NCBI RefSeq assembly: GCF_029201545.1
Contig: NZ_CP104007.1
Span: forward strand, 2,080,501-2,144,500
Direction of reading: 5' to 3'
DNA: 64,000 bases
Origin: Devosia sp. FJ2-5-3
GTDB taxonomy: Bacteria > Pseudomonadota > Alphaproteobacteria > Rhizobiales > Devosiaceae
Shown: in pieces, positions 27,651-35,090 of the stretch
How positions within the stretch are numbered: the first letter of the stretch is position 1
Layout: every line of letters starts with the position of its first letter
The notes under the pieces: model-generated
The model's database searches: none
What the model was told of the DNA's origin: nothing
What the model saw: the letters and a program-made list of their open reading frames with translations, nothing else
Translations under genes and position numbers: made by a program

Positions 27651-28121
27651 CTAGCGACTGCGCTTTTCGTAGAACTCGTTTCCGCCCGCCTCGAGCACGT
27701 AATACATATTGTTATAGGGGAAGCGCAGGCCCGCTGTGTGGAAATGCTGGGCATTGCGCACCCCCGGGTGCCGCGCGCCGCGCAAGACTTGGTCGGACAT
27801 CTGTGCGGCCAGTACCGCGCCGCTGTCGGTCATCGGCTTGGTGAGCACACCCTGGGCGAATTGATTCTTCTGCCCCACGACCCCGCAGACGCTCTTGGGA
27901 TAGCGCGGATCGTGCAGACGGTTCATCACCACGGTTCCCACCGCCAGCATGCCGTCGGCGCTGGAGCGGTTGGATTCGAAATACATCGCCCGCATCAGAC
28001 ATTCCTTGTCGCTCATCTGGTTGAAGGCGAAGTTCATGCCCAAAAAGCTGCAGCCACCGAGGCTGGTGGCCACAAGGGTCATGGCGATGGCGCGGGATGC
28101 GATGGTGACGAGGCGGCGCAT
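27651..28121 (-). CDS. Cell wall hydrolase, SleB/CwlJ family lipoprotein
   Basis: A 156-aa protein with a lipobox-like signal end (LVATSLGGC, Cys about 24), so probably lipid-anchored. The SleB (hydrolase_2) domain follows: CLMRAMYFESNRSSADGMLA with the likely catalytic Glu in YFES, VGTVVMNRLHDPRYPKSVCG, and QFAQG. In Gram-negatives these enzymes are thought to be lytic transglycosylases that remodel peptidoglycan. GGAGA lies 6 nt before the ATG at 28121. Confidence 0.85.
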   Translation of the reverse strand: MRRLVTIASRAIAMTLVATSLGGCSFLGMNFAFNQMSDKECLMRAMYFESNRSSADGMLAVGTVVMNRLHDPRYPKSVCGVVGQKNQFAQGVLTKPMTDSGAVLAAQMSDQVLRGARHPGVRNAQHFHTAGLRFPYNNMYYVLEAGGNEFYEKRSR

Positions 28122-28213
28122 GGGAAATCTCCGGCGTGTTGCCCAAAGGCAGCTTTGACCGAAAATGCGCCGTCACCCTTAAGGAAACGCTGACCGGGAG
28201 GGTAAACGAAGTC

Positions 28214-28516
28214 TTACTTGCGGCCGCTGAAGAGGTGGGCGAGCAGCAATGCCGTTCCCACGATGGCCAGCGCCGGCAGCGGATCACGCCGCACCGCCTC
28301 GGCCCCCCTCACGGCCTTGCGTCCCGCGACGCCTGCCAGCCAGGCGCCTTGCCTTGCCGCCTCGCGGCTCCATTCATTGGCGGTATGATGCGCTTCCCGC
28401 GAGAGGACGGCGCTGATTTCGCCGATGTCGCGACGCAATTGATCGACCTGCGCGCTCAGCCGATCGGGCAGGCCGGAATGGTGACGACGGCTGGGGAAAA
28501 GATCTTCCAGGTTCAT
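28214..28516 (-). CDS. Small membrane-anchored protein, ElaB/DUF883-like layout
   Basis: A 100-aa protein with a helical, charged N-terminal region (LSAQVDQLRRDIGEISAVLS, then ANEWSREAARQGAWLAGVAG) and one C-terminal transmembrane segment (LPALAIVGTALLLAHLFSG, about 79-97) ending RK. The layout, a coiled helical body plus tail anchor, is like ElaB/YqjD ribosome-associated membrane proteins, but the sequence match is not clear. GGAGAGCGTC precedes the ATG. No operon partner. Confidence 0.6.
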   Translation of the reverse strand: MNLEDLFPSRRHHSGLPDRLSAQVDQLRRDIGEISAVLSREAHHTANEWSREAARQGAWLAGVAGRKAVRGAEAVRRDPLPALAIVGTALLLAHLFSGRK

Positions 28517-28625
28517 GACGCTCTCCTGTTGTTCCCCGGTGGAACGTCATTGTGTCGCGAGAGTTCCGACTTCGTCCTTGCAAAGGCTTTTTCCGCACGC
28601 CATGTAATTTCGGCAGGAGCCGCCA

Positions 28626-28961
28626 ATGACCATCAAGAGCACCGATCGCCTCAACAGATTGTTCGACCGCCTGGAGCGGCGCATCCCGGGCTTCGCTGCG
28701 AGGGCGCTCGCGCGGGTGCGACGGCCGGAGGCGCGCTTTGTCCGCATCCCGCTGGGCATCCTGCTGGTGCTGGGCGGCATTTTCAGCTTCCTGCCGGTCC
28801 TGGGCATCTGGATGCTGCCGCTTGGCCTGTTGCTGCTGGCCGTCGACCTCATTTTTCTCCAGGGTCCGGTCAACATGGCCATCCTGCGCGGCAGCCGTAA
28901 ATGGACCACCTGGCAGCGCTCGCGCCGCGACAAGAAGGCCGCCAGTCACCGCCCGGAGTAA
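28626..28961 (+). CDS. Small transmembrane protein
   Basis: A 111-aa protein with a basic N-terminal half (FDRLERRIPGFAARALARVR) and two adjacent hydrophobic segments separated by a Pro/Gly turn (LGILLVLGGIFSFLPVLGIW then MLPLGLLLLAVDLIFL, about 42-80), followed by a basic tail. This pattern matches small PGPGW-like or uncharacterised envelope proteins; I do not recognise the family with certainty. Its end overlaps the convergent nucleosidase gene by 16 bp. GGAG sits 7 nt before the ATG. Confidence 0.6.
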   Translation: MTIKSTDRLNRLFDRLERRIPGFAARALARVRRPEARFVRIPLGILLVLGGIFSFLPVLGIWMLPLGLLLLAVDLIFLQGPVNMAILRGSRKWTTWQRSRRDKKAASHRPE

Positions 28962-29536
28962 TGGGCCTCGATCCGTTCGACGGCATCGGCAAGATTGCGG
29001 TCGACGACGTCGAGATATTGCGTCCAGTCCGTCAGCTTTTTGAGCTCATGCGCGCCGTCCGAAATACCGCGCAGCGCCAGGAGCGGCACATTGAACCCCT
29101 GGCAGGCGCGCAGCACCGCAAAAGTCTCCATATCCACCATGTCCTCGCCCACCGCCTCATAGGCGGCACCGGTAACCACATTGGCACCGGTCGAGAGCGT
29201 TGCCGGCCGTAAGCCGGGGATCTGCGGTTCGAGCGGCAGGGTCGGTGGCAGGTCGGTGAGCGGCGTCACGCCGCGCGCAAACCCCAGCGCCGAGGCGTCC
29301 ATATCGCGATAGCAGACGGAAATTGCCTGGTAGACCGCACCATGCTCGAGCGTACGTGACCCGGCCGACCCCAGCGACACCACCAGCGCCGGCAGGTCAG
29401 CCTGGCGCTCCGCCAACGCCCGCGTCGTCGCGATCGCCGCTTCCACCGGGCCGATCCCGATCATCACCGGAGCAATTCGTGCCCGCAGGCAGGCGCCATA
29501 TTCGGCCTCGGCGGCCATCAGATAGAGGATGTTCAT
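28946..29536 (-). CDS. 5'-methylthioadenosine/S-adenosylhomocysteine nucleosidase-like protein
   Basis: A 196-aa protein of the PNP/MTAN phosphorylase superfamily. It has the early acidic residue (MAAEAEYG, E10/E12), the glycine loop VSLGSAGS, the purine/ribose site DMVDMETFAVLRACQG with the VDME motif, and the catalytic Asp in GISDGAHE. MTAN splits adenine from methylthioadenosine and SAH. The protein is about 30 residues shorter than E. coli MTAN, and substrate specificity within the superfamily is uncertain. The ATG at 29536 is chosen because the upstream extension has no family resemblance. Confidence 0.8.
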   Translation of the reverse strand: MNILYLMAAEAEYGACLRARIAPVMIGIGPVEAAIATTRALAERQADLPALVVSLGSAGSRTLEHGAVYQAISVCYRDMDASALGFARGVTPLTDLPPTLPLEPQIPGLRPATLSTGANVVTGAAYEAVGEDMVDMETFAVLRACQGFNVPLLALRGISDGAHELKKLTDWTQYLDVVDRNLADAVERIEAHYSGR

Positions 29537-29619
29537 GGCCCCGTTCTTATCATGGCTGCCATGCCTGCCAAGCGCTGGTTGTTTGCCGTTCCGTAACCGA
29601 ATGATGACAGATTGAATGC

Positions 29620-29949
29620 GTGTTCCGCCAGGAGGCGGATGAGACAAGGCAGGATGTCGTGCGTTTCGCGGTTATTGAAGGCAGCAGGGAATGGACTGAG
29701 CCCCTCGAGCGGGCCGAAACCGGTCACAAGCTCGTCCAGGTCGAACAGGTTCACGCCGAGGCGCGACGGCGCCTCCGAGGGCTCAAGCTGGATGAGTGGC
29801 GCGTGCGCGAATTCGTGACCGGCACTCCCATGCCGGACAATATCCGTCATCAATCCCTGCAGATCGAATTTGCCGCCCAGGCGATCGCCCGGCTGTCGCC
29901 GATCCCCGAGGATTTTGCCGACGACGTCTATTGGCCGCGCGTCTGGTAG
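29620..29949 (+). CDS. Hypothetical protein
   Basis: Up to 109 aa, no recognised domain. The C-terminal half looks conserved in style (KLDEWRVREFVTGTPMPDNI then EFAAQAIARLSPIPEDFADD, VYWPRVW). The start is unclear. GTG at 29620 gives the longest product but lacks a good ribosome site; GTG at 29659 (VRFAVIEGSREW) follows AAGGCAGG and may be the true one. No signal peptide or membrane helix. Followed by a clear rho-independent terminator at 30002. Confidence 0.5.
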   Translation: MFRQEADETRQDVVRFAVIEGSREWTEPLERAETGHKLVQVEQVHAEARRRLRGLKLDEWRVREFVTGTPMPDNIRHQSLQIEFAAQAIARLSPIPEDFADDVYWPRVW

Positions 29950-29963
29950 GACCGGTCTTCACC

Positions 29964-29990
29964 GAAAAAAATGCCCGGTGGCGCCGGGCA
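29964..29990 (-). terminator. Rho-independent terminator of the DUF2934 gene (minus strand)
   Basis: Stem TGCCCGG (29972-29978), loop TGGCG, stem CCGGGCA (29984-29990). On the minus strand the hairpin is followed by seven T residues (plus-strand A run 29965-29971). It lies 22 bp past the DUF2934 stop. Confidence 0.8.
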
Positions 29991-30001
29991 ATCAAAAAGC
30001 G

Positions 30002-30027
30002 AAAGGCGGCTCTCAGGCCGCCTTTTT
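30002..30027 (+). terminator. Rho-independent terminator (plus strand)
   Basis: AAAGGCGGC (30002-30010), loop TCTCAG, GCCGCCTTT (30017-30025) with a T-run to 30027. It ends the plus-strand hypothetical gene and overlaps the 3' codons of the opposing DUF2934 gene. Confidence 0.8.
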
Positions 30028-30183
30028 CGTTCGCACCGCACGCTTGCGCGCCGGTTTGATGGTCTGGGCCGCTTCGCTGGCCAGTTGGGTGATGGCCTTG
30101 AACCAATAGGCCTGGTCCTGTCCCTGGGGACGGCCATCCTGTTCCCAAAGTGCATAGGCCCGTTTCTGGATGTCGTCATTCAT
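30013..30183 (-). CDS. DUF2934 family small protein
   Basis: A 56-aa protein: MNDDIQKRAYALWEQDGRPQ, then GQDQAYWFKAI, which is the DUF2934 core (RAY-x-LWE-x-x-GRP-x-G-x-D-x-x-W). A basic tail rich in Lys, Arg and Ala follows (TIKPARKRAVRTKKAA). The family is common in Alphaproteobacteria and has no assigned role; the basic tail could bind nucleic acid. The gene is short but the domain match and dedicated terminator make it convincing. The stop at 30013 lies inside the terminator of the opposing gene. Confidence 0.85.
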   Translation of the reverse strand: MNDDIQKRAYALWEQDGRPQGQDQAYWFKAITQLASEAAQTIKPARKRAVRTKKAA

Positions 30184-30276
30184 GGCGGAATTCCCGGTTT
30201 GCCAATACCGTTCCAGCCTTGCGCGGCAAGGTTAATGAAGCCCTAACAAGGCCGCCAACCGCTGCAAACGTGACCC

Positions 30277-32289
30277 TCAGATGTCGAGATCGGTCACGAA
30301 AGCCGCATTTTCCTGGATGAAGTCGAAGCGCGATTCCGGCTTGTTGCCCATCAGGCGGTCGACCGTCAGCTTGGTCGCGTCCCGGTCATCGAGGATTTTC
30401 ACCTGCAGCAGCGTTCGCGACTTCGGAGACATGGTGGTCTCGCGCAGATGCACATATGGCATTTCGCCGAGGCCTTTGAAGCGGGTGATATCCACCTTGC
30501 TCTTGCCGCTGAATTCGGTCGCCATCAATTCGTTCTTGTGCTCGTCGTCGCGGGCATAGAGCGTTTTGCCGCCCTGGCTGATGCGATAGAGCGGCGGCAG
30601 GGCGAGGAACAAATGTCCGTTCTCGATCAGCCGCGGCATTTCCTGGAAAAAGAACGTCATCAGCAGCGAGGCAATATGGGCGCCGTCTACGTCGGCGTCG
30701 GTCATGATGATGATCTTGTCATAGCGCAGATCGTCTTCGATATAGCGGTCCCGCGTGCCACAGCCGAGCGCCTGGATCATGTCCGCGATGGCCTGGCTGG
30801 CATGCACCTTGTCGCGGCTTGCGCCGGCCACGTTGAGGATTTTTCCGCGCAGCGGCAGCACCGCCTGGTTGGCGCGGCTGCGCGCCTGCTTGGCCGATCC
30901 ACCGGCCGAGTCGCCTTCGACGATGAACAGTTCTGCGCCCTGGGCGGCGTTCTGCGTGCAGTCGGCCAGCTTGCCGGGCAGGCGCAGCTTTCGTGTCGCG
31001 CTTGCGCGATCGATTTCCTTTTCCTTGCGGCGACGCAGGCGCTCCTCGGCCCGGTCGATCGCCCAGTCGAGCAGTTTGCCGGCCTGTTGCGGCGATGCGG
31101 CCAGCCAGTGGTCGAAGGCGTCGCGCAGCGCCGTGTCGACAATCCGGGTTGCCTCGCCCGAGGCCAGCTTGTCCTTGGTCTGGCCGACGAATTCGGGCTC
31201 GCGCACGAAGACCGACAGCATGGCCGAGCAACTGGCCAGCACGTCCTCGGCAGTCAGGTTTGCGGCGCCCTTGTTCTTCGTCAGTTCGGCATAGCCCTTG
31301 AGGCCGCGCAACAGCGCCATGCGCAGGCCCGCTTCGTGGGTGCCGCCGTCCGGCGTCGGGACGGTATTGCAATACGATTGCATTCCGCCATCGCCAAGTG
31401 TCCAGGCAATTGCCCACTCGACCGAGCCGTGGCTGCCCGGGCGCCCGACCTTGCCGGCAAAAATTTCGTCGGTAACCCGCGTTTCGCCCTCGATCCGGGC
31501 TGTCATGAAGTCCTTCAGCCCGTCCGGATAGTGGAACACGGCCTTGGCCGGCACCTCGTCCGTGGCCAGGCTCTCGTCGCAGCTCCAGCGCAACTCGACG
31601 CCGCCGAACAGATAGGCCTTCGCCCGTGTCATCCGGAAAATGCGACCGGCCGAAAAATGCGCCGTCGGTCCGAAAATCTCGGGGTCGGGGTGGAAGCGCG
31701 TGGTGGTGCCGCGCCGGTTCTGCACACGGCCGACATTTTCGACGTCCTGCACCACCTTGCCCCGCGAAAAGATGATGCGGTGCAATTGCTGGTCGCGCGC
31801 CACCTCGACGATCATGTCGTCGGAGAGCGCGTTCACAACCGAGACGCCGACGCCGTGCAGGCCGCCTGAGGTCTCATAGGCCTTGCTGTCGAACTTGCCG
31901 CCGGCATGAAGCACGGTATGCACGATTTCCAGGGTCGACCGGTTGGGGAATTTCGGGTGCTTTTCGACCGGGATGCCGCGGCCATTATCGGTAACGGTAA
32001 TGTATCCGTCAGCGCCCACATGCACTTCAATCCGATTGGCGTGGCCAGCAATGGCCTCGTCCATGGAGTTGTCGATCACTTCGGCGAAGAGGTGATGGTA
32101 GGCGTTGGCGTCCGTGCCGCCGATATACATGCCGGGCCGGCGCCGAACGGGCTCCAGTCCCTCGAGGATCTCGATGTCCGCGGCGCTGTAGCTCTCCGGA
32201 GGCGGAACACTGGCCCGCGCTGCAGGCTTGGCCGGCGCCGGCTTGAGTTGAGGGGCACCACCGAAAAGATCATCATCAGGCTGCGACAT
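30277..32289 (-). CDS. parE: DNA topoisomerase IV subunit B
   Basis: A 670-aa GyrB-type ATPase subunit of topoisomerase IV, which with ParC unlinks daughter chromosomes. The first 30 residues are a Pro/Ala-rich extension. The GHKL ATPase follows: ADIEILEGLEPVRRRPGMYI, VIDNSMDEAIAGHA, VTDNGRGIPV and GGLHGVGVSVVNALS. The transducer and TOPRIM parts contain EGDSAGGSAKQARSR, LPLRGKILNV and IIMTDADVDGAHIASLL. The short C-terminus and lack of a GyrB insert support ParE over GyrB. A LexA box lies in the divergent region upstream; parE is a known member of predicted alphaproteobacterial LexA regulons. Confidence 0.95.
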   Translation of the reverse strand: MSQPDDDLFGGAPQLKPAPAKPAARASVPPPESYSAADIEILEGLEPVRRRPGMYIGGTDANAYHHLFAEVIDNSMDEAIAGHANRIEVHVGADGYITVTDNGRGIPVEKHPKFPNRSTLEIVHTVLHAGGKFDSKAYETSGGLHGVGVSVVNALSDDMIVEVARDQQLHRIIFSRGKVVQDVENVGRVQNRRGTTTRFHPDPEIFGPTAHFSAGRIFRMTRAKAYLFGGVELRWSCDESLATDEVPAKAVFHYPDGLKDFMTARIEGETRVTDEIFAGKVGRPGSHGSVEWAIAWTLGDGGMQSYCNTVPTPDGGTHEAGLRMALLRGLKGYAELTKNKGAANLTAEDVLASCSAMLSVFVREPEFVGQTKDKLASGEATRIVDTALRDAFDHWLAASPQQAGKLLDWAIDRAEERLRRRKEKEIDRASATRKLRLPGKLADCTQNAAQGAELFIVEGDSAGGSAKQARSRANQAVLPLRGKILNVAGASRDKVHASQAIADMIQALGCGTRDRYIEDDLRYDKIIIMTDADVDGAHIASLLMTFFFQEMPRLIENGHLFLALPPLYRISQGGKTLYARDDEHKNELMATEFSGKSKVDITRFKGLGEMPYVHLRETTMSPKSRTLLQVKILDDRDATKLTVDRLMGNKPESRFDFIQENAAFVTDLDI

Positions 32290-32355
32290 GCAGGGTCCAC
32301 GCTATGGAGGGGGCGAATCAGTCGTTAGGGAACCAGCACAATACCGAACTGCGCC

Positions 32356-32370
32356 GTTCCCGTCCTGTTC
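32356..32370. promoter_or_regulatory. Candidate LexA box between parE and the divergent small secreted gene
   Basis: GTTC-CCGTCCT-GTTC matches GTTC-N7-GTTC. An extra inverted GAAC half-site sits at 32346-32349. The box is 66 bp from the parE ATG and 107 bp from the divergent gene, so either or both could be controlled. Confidence 0.6.
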
Positions 32371-32477
32371 TGGCCTGTTTTCCCCTGAAAAGCCAGGGAG
32401 CGCTGAGAACGCTCGGGCGTTCAGCACAGGTTCAGGCGATTTTGCCGAAGCTTGGCCAGAGGGGCAGGGAGGTTGGT

Positions 32478-32801
32478 ATGAAGACCATATTGGTTGGGTT
32501 TGCGGCTTTGGCAATAGGGGCCGCGCTGAGTGCGCCGGTCCAGGCCCAGGGTGGGTTCAATTTCGGTTTCCGGTTCGGCGACCAGATGACCGATTTTTAT
32601 CCGCAGCGCGCCATCTGTCTCACAGACCGGCAAATACGCGAAGCGATCGCGCGGCGCGGCTACACCGATATAGCGCTCAATGTTCCCAATGACAGGCGCA
32701 TCGAGGTGCGTGCCGTCCAGGATGGCTGGGTCTATCTCATCGATTTCGATTTCTGTGCCAATCGGGTGCGCGGCGTGAGGGCTTTGCGGCCGGCCGGATG
32801 A
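32478..32801 (+). CDS. Small secreted protein of unknown function
   Basis: A 107-aa exported protein. The signal peptide MKTILVGFAALAIGAALSAP ends near VQAQ. The mature part has two cysteines (ICLTDRQIREAIARRGYTDI and IDFDFCANRVRGVRALRPAG), which may form a disulfide. The pattern of a helix followed by three short strands is PepSY-like in style, but I do not claim the family. The ATG at 32478 has GGGAGG at 32467-32472. A 7-bp hairpin (TTGGGAC/GTCCCAA, 32802-32821) follows the stop. It shares a promoter region, including a LexA box, with parE. Confidence 0.75.
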   Translation: MKTILVGFAALAIGAALSAPVQAQGGFNFGFRFGDQMTDFYPQRAICLTDRQIREAIARRGYTDIALNVPNDRRIEVRAVQDGWVYLIDFDFCANRVRGVRALRPAG

Positions 32802-32860
32802 TTGGGACAGTTTCGTCCCAAGATGTGCCGCCAAATTTACTCCTCGTTTGCTTCTTGAAA

Positions 32861-33130
32861 GCACTTTCTTAAGTGCGCGCTGCTAAACATGTGGTCATAC
32901 GGTTTTTGTTTGGAGTTGCCGTATGCGTGCCGATTTCGGGTCCAGTTCTGCGTATCCAGTGACCCGAAAAGGCGCCGCTTTATCAGGCGTTTGGCCTCAA
33001 GCCGGGTTGTTCAGTATTGCGTACCGGCTGGCCACGCTCAGGGCGTCGCGTTTAGGCGTCCTCGCCGCTGTGTCGGCCATTTTCTACTTCGTCTGAACCC
33101 TTGCATCGGCTTTGCCGCTCATTTACCCTC
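32861..33130 (+). other. Structured non-coding leader candidate upstream of the ABC-F gene
   Basis: A 550-bp gap precedes the ABC-F gene, and its first part holds a run of perfect inverted repeats. These are GCACTT/AAGTGC (32861-32876), CATACGG/CCGTATG (32896-32925), TTTCGGGTC/GACCCGAAA (32934-32969, 9 bp) and AGCCGG/CCGGCT (33000-33029). Such a series suggests a folded RNA on the plus strand. A 57-codon open frame (32923-33096, MRADFGSSSAYPVT...) also lies here. Its GGAG is in the loop, and its ATG in the 3' arm, of the CATACGG hairpin; its codon use (two TTA) argues against a normal gene. Confidence 0.4.
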
Positions 33131-33158
33131 CTTTCGTCCAGTCGAGTCCACAGGAGGG
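33126..33158 (+). promoter_or_regulatory. Anti-Shine-Dalgarno hairpin in front of the leader ORF
   Basis: CCCTCCT (33126-33132) is perfectly complementary to AGGAGGG (33152-33158), the very strong ribosome-binding site of the 22-codon ORF that starts at 33163. Closed, this hairpin would block translation of the leader ORF. Confidence 0.45.
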
Positions 33159-33162
33159 GTGC

Positions 33163-33231
33163 ATGACCAAGTTCTACACCCATCGCCAGCGTGGTCCCGT
33201 TTGTGCCCTGTGGCTTTTGCTGCAGGGCTGA
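33163..33231 (+). CDS. Candidate 22-aa leader peptide upstream of the ABC-F gene
   Basis: ATG at 33163, five bases after AGGAGGGG, opens 22 codons: MTKFYTHRQRGPVCALWLLL then QG and TGA. The ribosome-binding site is the strongest in the region. The peptide is basic then hydrophobic, a common look for ribosome-stalling leaders. It ends 122 bp before the ABC-F start. The gap contains an imperfect inverted repeat (AGCCGGTCC 33235 / GGTCCGGCT 33296) and a hairpin GGCGC-TGT-GCGCC (33321-33333) close to the ABC-F ATG. Known resistance-type ABC-F genes are often controlled by such leaders; that this is one is an inference. Confidence 0.4.
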   Translation: MTKFYTHRQRGPVCALWLLLQG

Positions 33232-33353
33232 CCAGCCGGTCCGGACGCTTTTGCTCCCACCCTTCTGGTTTGCCCTTCCGGTAGCCGACCTCTCTGGTCC
33301 GGCTATGCTTCTTAGGTTACGGCGCTGTGCGCCACACCCGGAAAGACATTCCA

Positions 33354-34868
33354 ATGGCGACGATCAGCCTCCGCAATGCGGGCCTGCGCTCCAGCAATAT
33401 CCTCTTCTCAAATCTCAGTTTCACGCTCGGTGATGGCGACAGGCTTGGCCTGGCGGCGCCCAATGGCCGAGGCAAGTCCACGCTTTTGCGCGCACTCATC
33501 GGCGAGGCCGAACTCAGTGAAGGCGATATCACGACCTCGCGCGGCCTGACCTTCGGTTCCGTGCCGCAGGATTTACCCCCGGACGCCGGCGATTTGCCTG
33601 CACGGGACTTTGTCGCCCTGGGATTGTCGCCTGCCGAGCGAGAGGCCGAGAGCTGGCGAGCCGATGTCGCGCTCGATGAGTTCGGTTTTCCACTTGAGCT
33701 TGCGACCCGCCCGATGAGCGCCCTCAGTGGCGGCTGGCAGCGACTGGCCCTCATTGCCCGGGGCTGGGTGGGCAATCCCGACGTCCTGCTGCTCGACGAG
33801 CCGACCAATCATCTCGATCTCGGCCGCATCCTTGCGCTGGAGAAATGGGTGGCACAACTTCCGCGCTCCACCATCCTCATCATCGCCAGCCATGACCGCC
33901 AGTTCCTCGATGCGGTAACCAATCGCACGCTCTTCGTCCGGCCAGATCACTCCGTCTTTCTGCCCTTGCCCTATAGCGCTGCCCGAAAGGCGCTCGAGGA
34001 AATGGATCAGGCGGCGGAGGTGCAGCGGGAGCGTGACCTTCGAGAGGCCACGCACCTGCGCAAGCAGGCGGCCAAGCTGACCAATATCGGCATAAACTCG
34101 GGCAGCGATCTGCTGACGGTCAAATCCAAGCAATTGCGCGAGCGCGCCGAGAAAATCGAAAATCAGGTCGTTTCGGTCCACAAGGAGCGGACGGGGAAGG
34201 TGATGCTGGGCAATAGCGGCGCCGAAGCCAAGGTGATGCTGGCGCTTGAAAACGTCCCTGTCACCGCGCCCGACGGCACTTTGCTCTTCACCATCGACAA
34301 GCTCCTTATGTTCCAGGGCGACCGGATCGTGCTGCTCGGCCGGAATGGGGCGGGCAAGTCGCAATTGATGCAGCTGGTGTCGCGTGCCCTGTCCGGCGAG
34401 GCAATTGCCGGCATTCGTGTCAGTCCTCAGCTCGTGGCCGGCTATCTCGACCAGGCGCTCACCTGGCTGCCATCCGCACAGACGCCGCTCGATTATCTGG
34501 TCAGTGCATTCGATGAAGGCGACCGGCGCTCGATCAGCCTGCTCGCGGGAGCCGGCTTCGAACCCGAACGTCAGGGCAAGCCGATCCGCACGCTTTCACT
34601 CGGTCAGCGGGCGCGCCTCGCGCTCCTTGCTCTCCGGCTCAAGCGTCCGAACTTTTATCTCCTCGACGAGCCGACCAATCATCTCGACATCCCCGGGCAG
34701 GAGCAGCTGGAGGCCGACATCGCCGAACACGGCGCGACCTGTCTCCTCGTCTCCCATGACCGCGCCTTCCTGCGCAGCATCGGCACCCGCTATTTCGAGA
34801 TCGTCGGCAAGCGGCTGAAGGAAGTCGACGGCCCCGAGCATTTCCTTACGCAAATGTCCCAGGGCTGA
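33354..34868 (+). CDS. ABC-F family ATPase
   Basis: A 504-aa soluble tandem ABC protein without membrane domains, the layout of ABC-F translation factors and ribosome-protection proteins. First cassette: Walker A AAPNGRGKSTLLRAL (about 34-48), signature LSGGWQRLALIARG, Walker B VLLLDEPTNHLDLGR. The basic linker (about 220-275) contains LRKQAAKLTNIGINSG. Second cassette: LLGRNGAGKSQLMQL, LSLGQRARLALLALR, FYLLDEPTNHLDIPG. Whether it is a housekeeping or an antibiotic-resistance type cannot be settled by eye. The ATG at 33354 (MATISLRNAGLRSSN) is chosen over a GTG nine codons upstream. A long leader precedes it. Confidence 0.88.
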   Translation: MATISLRNAGLRSSNILFSNLSFTLGDGDRLGLAAPNGRGKSTLLRALIGEAELSEGDITTSRGLTFGSVPQDLPPDAGDLPARDFVALGLSPAEREAESWRADVALDEFGFPLELATRPMSALSGGWQRLALIARGWVGNPDVLLLDEPTNHLDLGRILALEKWVAQLPRSTILIIASHDRQFLDAVTNRTLFVRPDHSVFLPLPYSAARKALEEMDQAAEVQRERDLREATHLRKQAAKLTNIGINSGSDLLTVKSKQLRERAEKIENQVVSVHKERTGKVMLGNSGAEAKVMLALENVPVTAPDGTLLFTIDKLLMFQGDRIVLLGRNGAGKSQLMQLVSRALSGEAIAGIRVSPQLVAGYLDQALTWLPSAQTPLDYLVSAFDEGDRRSISLLAGAGFEPERQGKPIRTLSLGQRARLALLALRLKRPNFYLLDEPTNHLDIPGQEQLEADIAEHGATCLLVSHDRAFLRSIGTRYFEIVGKRLKEVDGPEHFLTQMSQG

Positions 34869-34888
34869 CGCCATCGTCCCGACGAGTC

Positions 34889-34910
34889 GGGCCCGCTACG
34901 CGGCGGGCCC
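34889..34910 (+). terminator. GC-rich hairpin after the ABC-F gene
   Basis: GGGCCCGC (34889-34896), loop TACGCG, GCGGGCCC (34903-34910), an 8-bp perfect stem 20 bp after the stop. No T-tract, so rho-independent termination would be weak. Confidence 0.45.
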
Positions 34911-35043
34911 CGAACAGCCGCGCGCGCATGAGCGAATTCTCACTTCAAGCCGACTCAACGTTAACCGTCTGCTAGCGGATACTAACGAAACGCTAACCAA
35001 TAATCCGTCGTCCCCGCTGTTCCCGGTCTTCCATGCTGGACGA

Positions 35044-35068
35044 GAACAGAAATCGAACATATAAGAAC
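35044..35068. promoter_or_regulatory. LexA box upstream of the SidA-like peptide gene and dnaE
   Basis: GAAC-AGAAATC-GAAC (35044-35058) is the reverse-strand form of GTTC-N7-GTTC. A third GAAC follows after 6 nt (35065-35068). The site lies 32 bp upstream of the 32-codon gene, in promoter position, and the surrounding DNA is AT-rich compared with the neighbourhood. dnaE is a regular member of predicted alphaproteobacterial LexA regulons. Confidence 0.75.
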
Positions 35069-35090
35069 ATAATGGAAACAGGAGACGGAA

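Noticed and set aside
32923..33096. A 57-aa protein gene upstream of the ABC-F gene
   Set aside because: It has a GGAG and a hydrophobic C-terminus, but the start is buried in a perfect hairpin, it uses rare codons (two TTA) and no family is recognised. Kept only as part of the structured leader.
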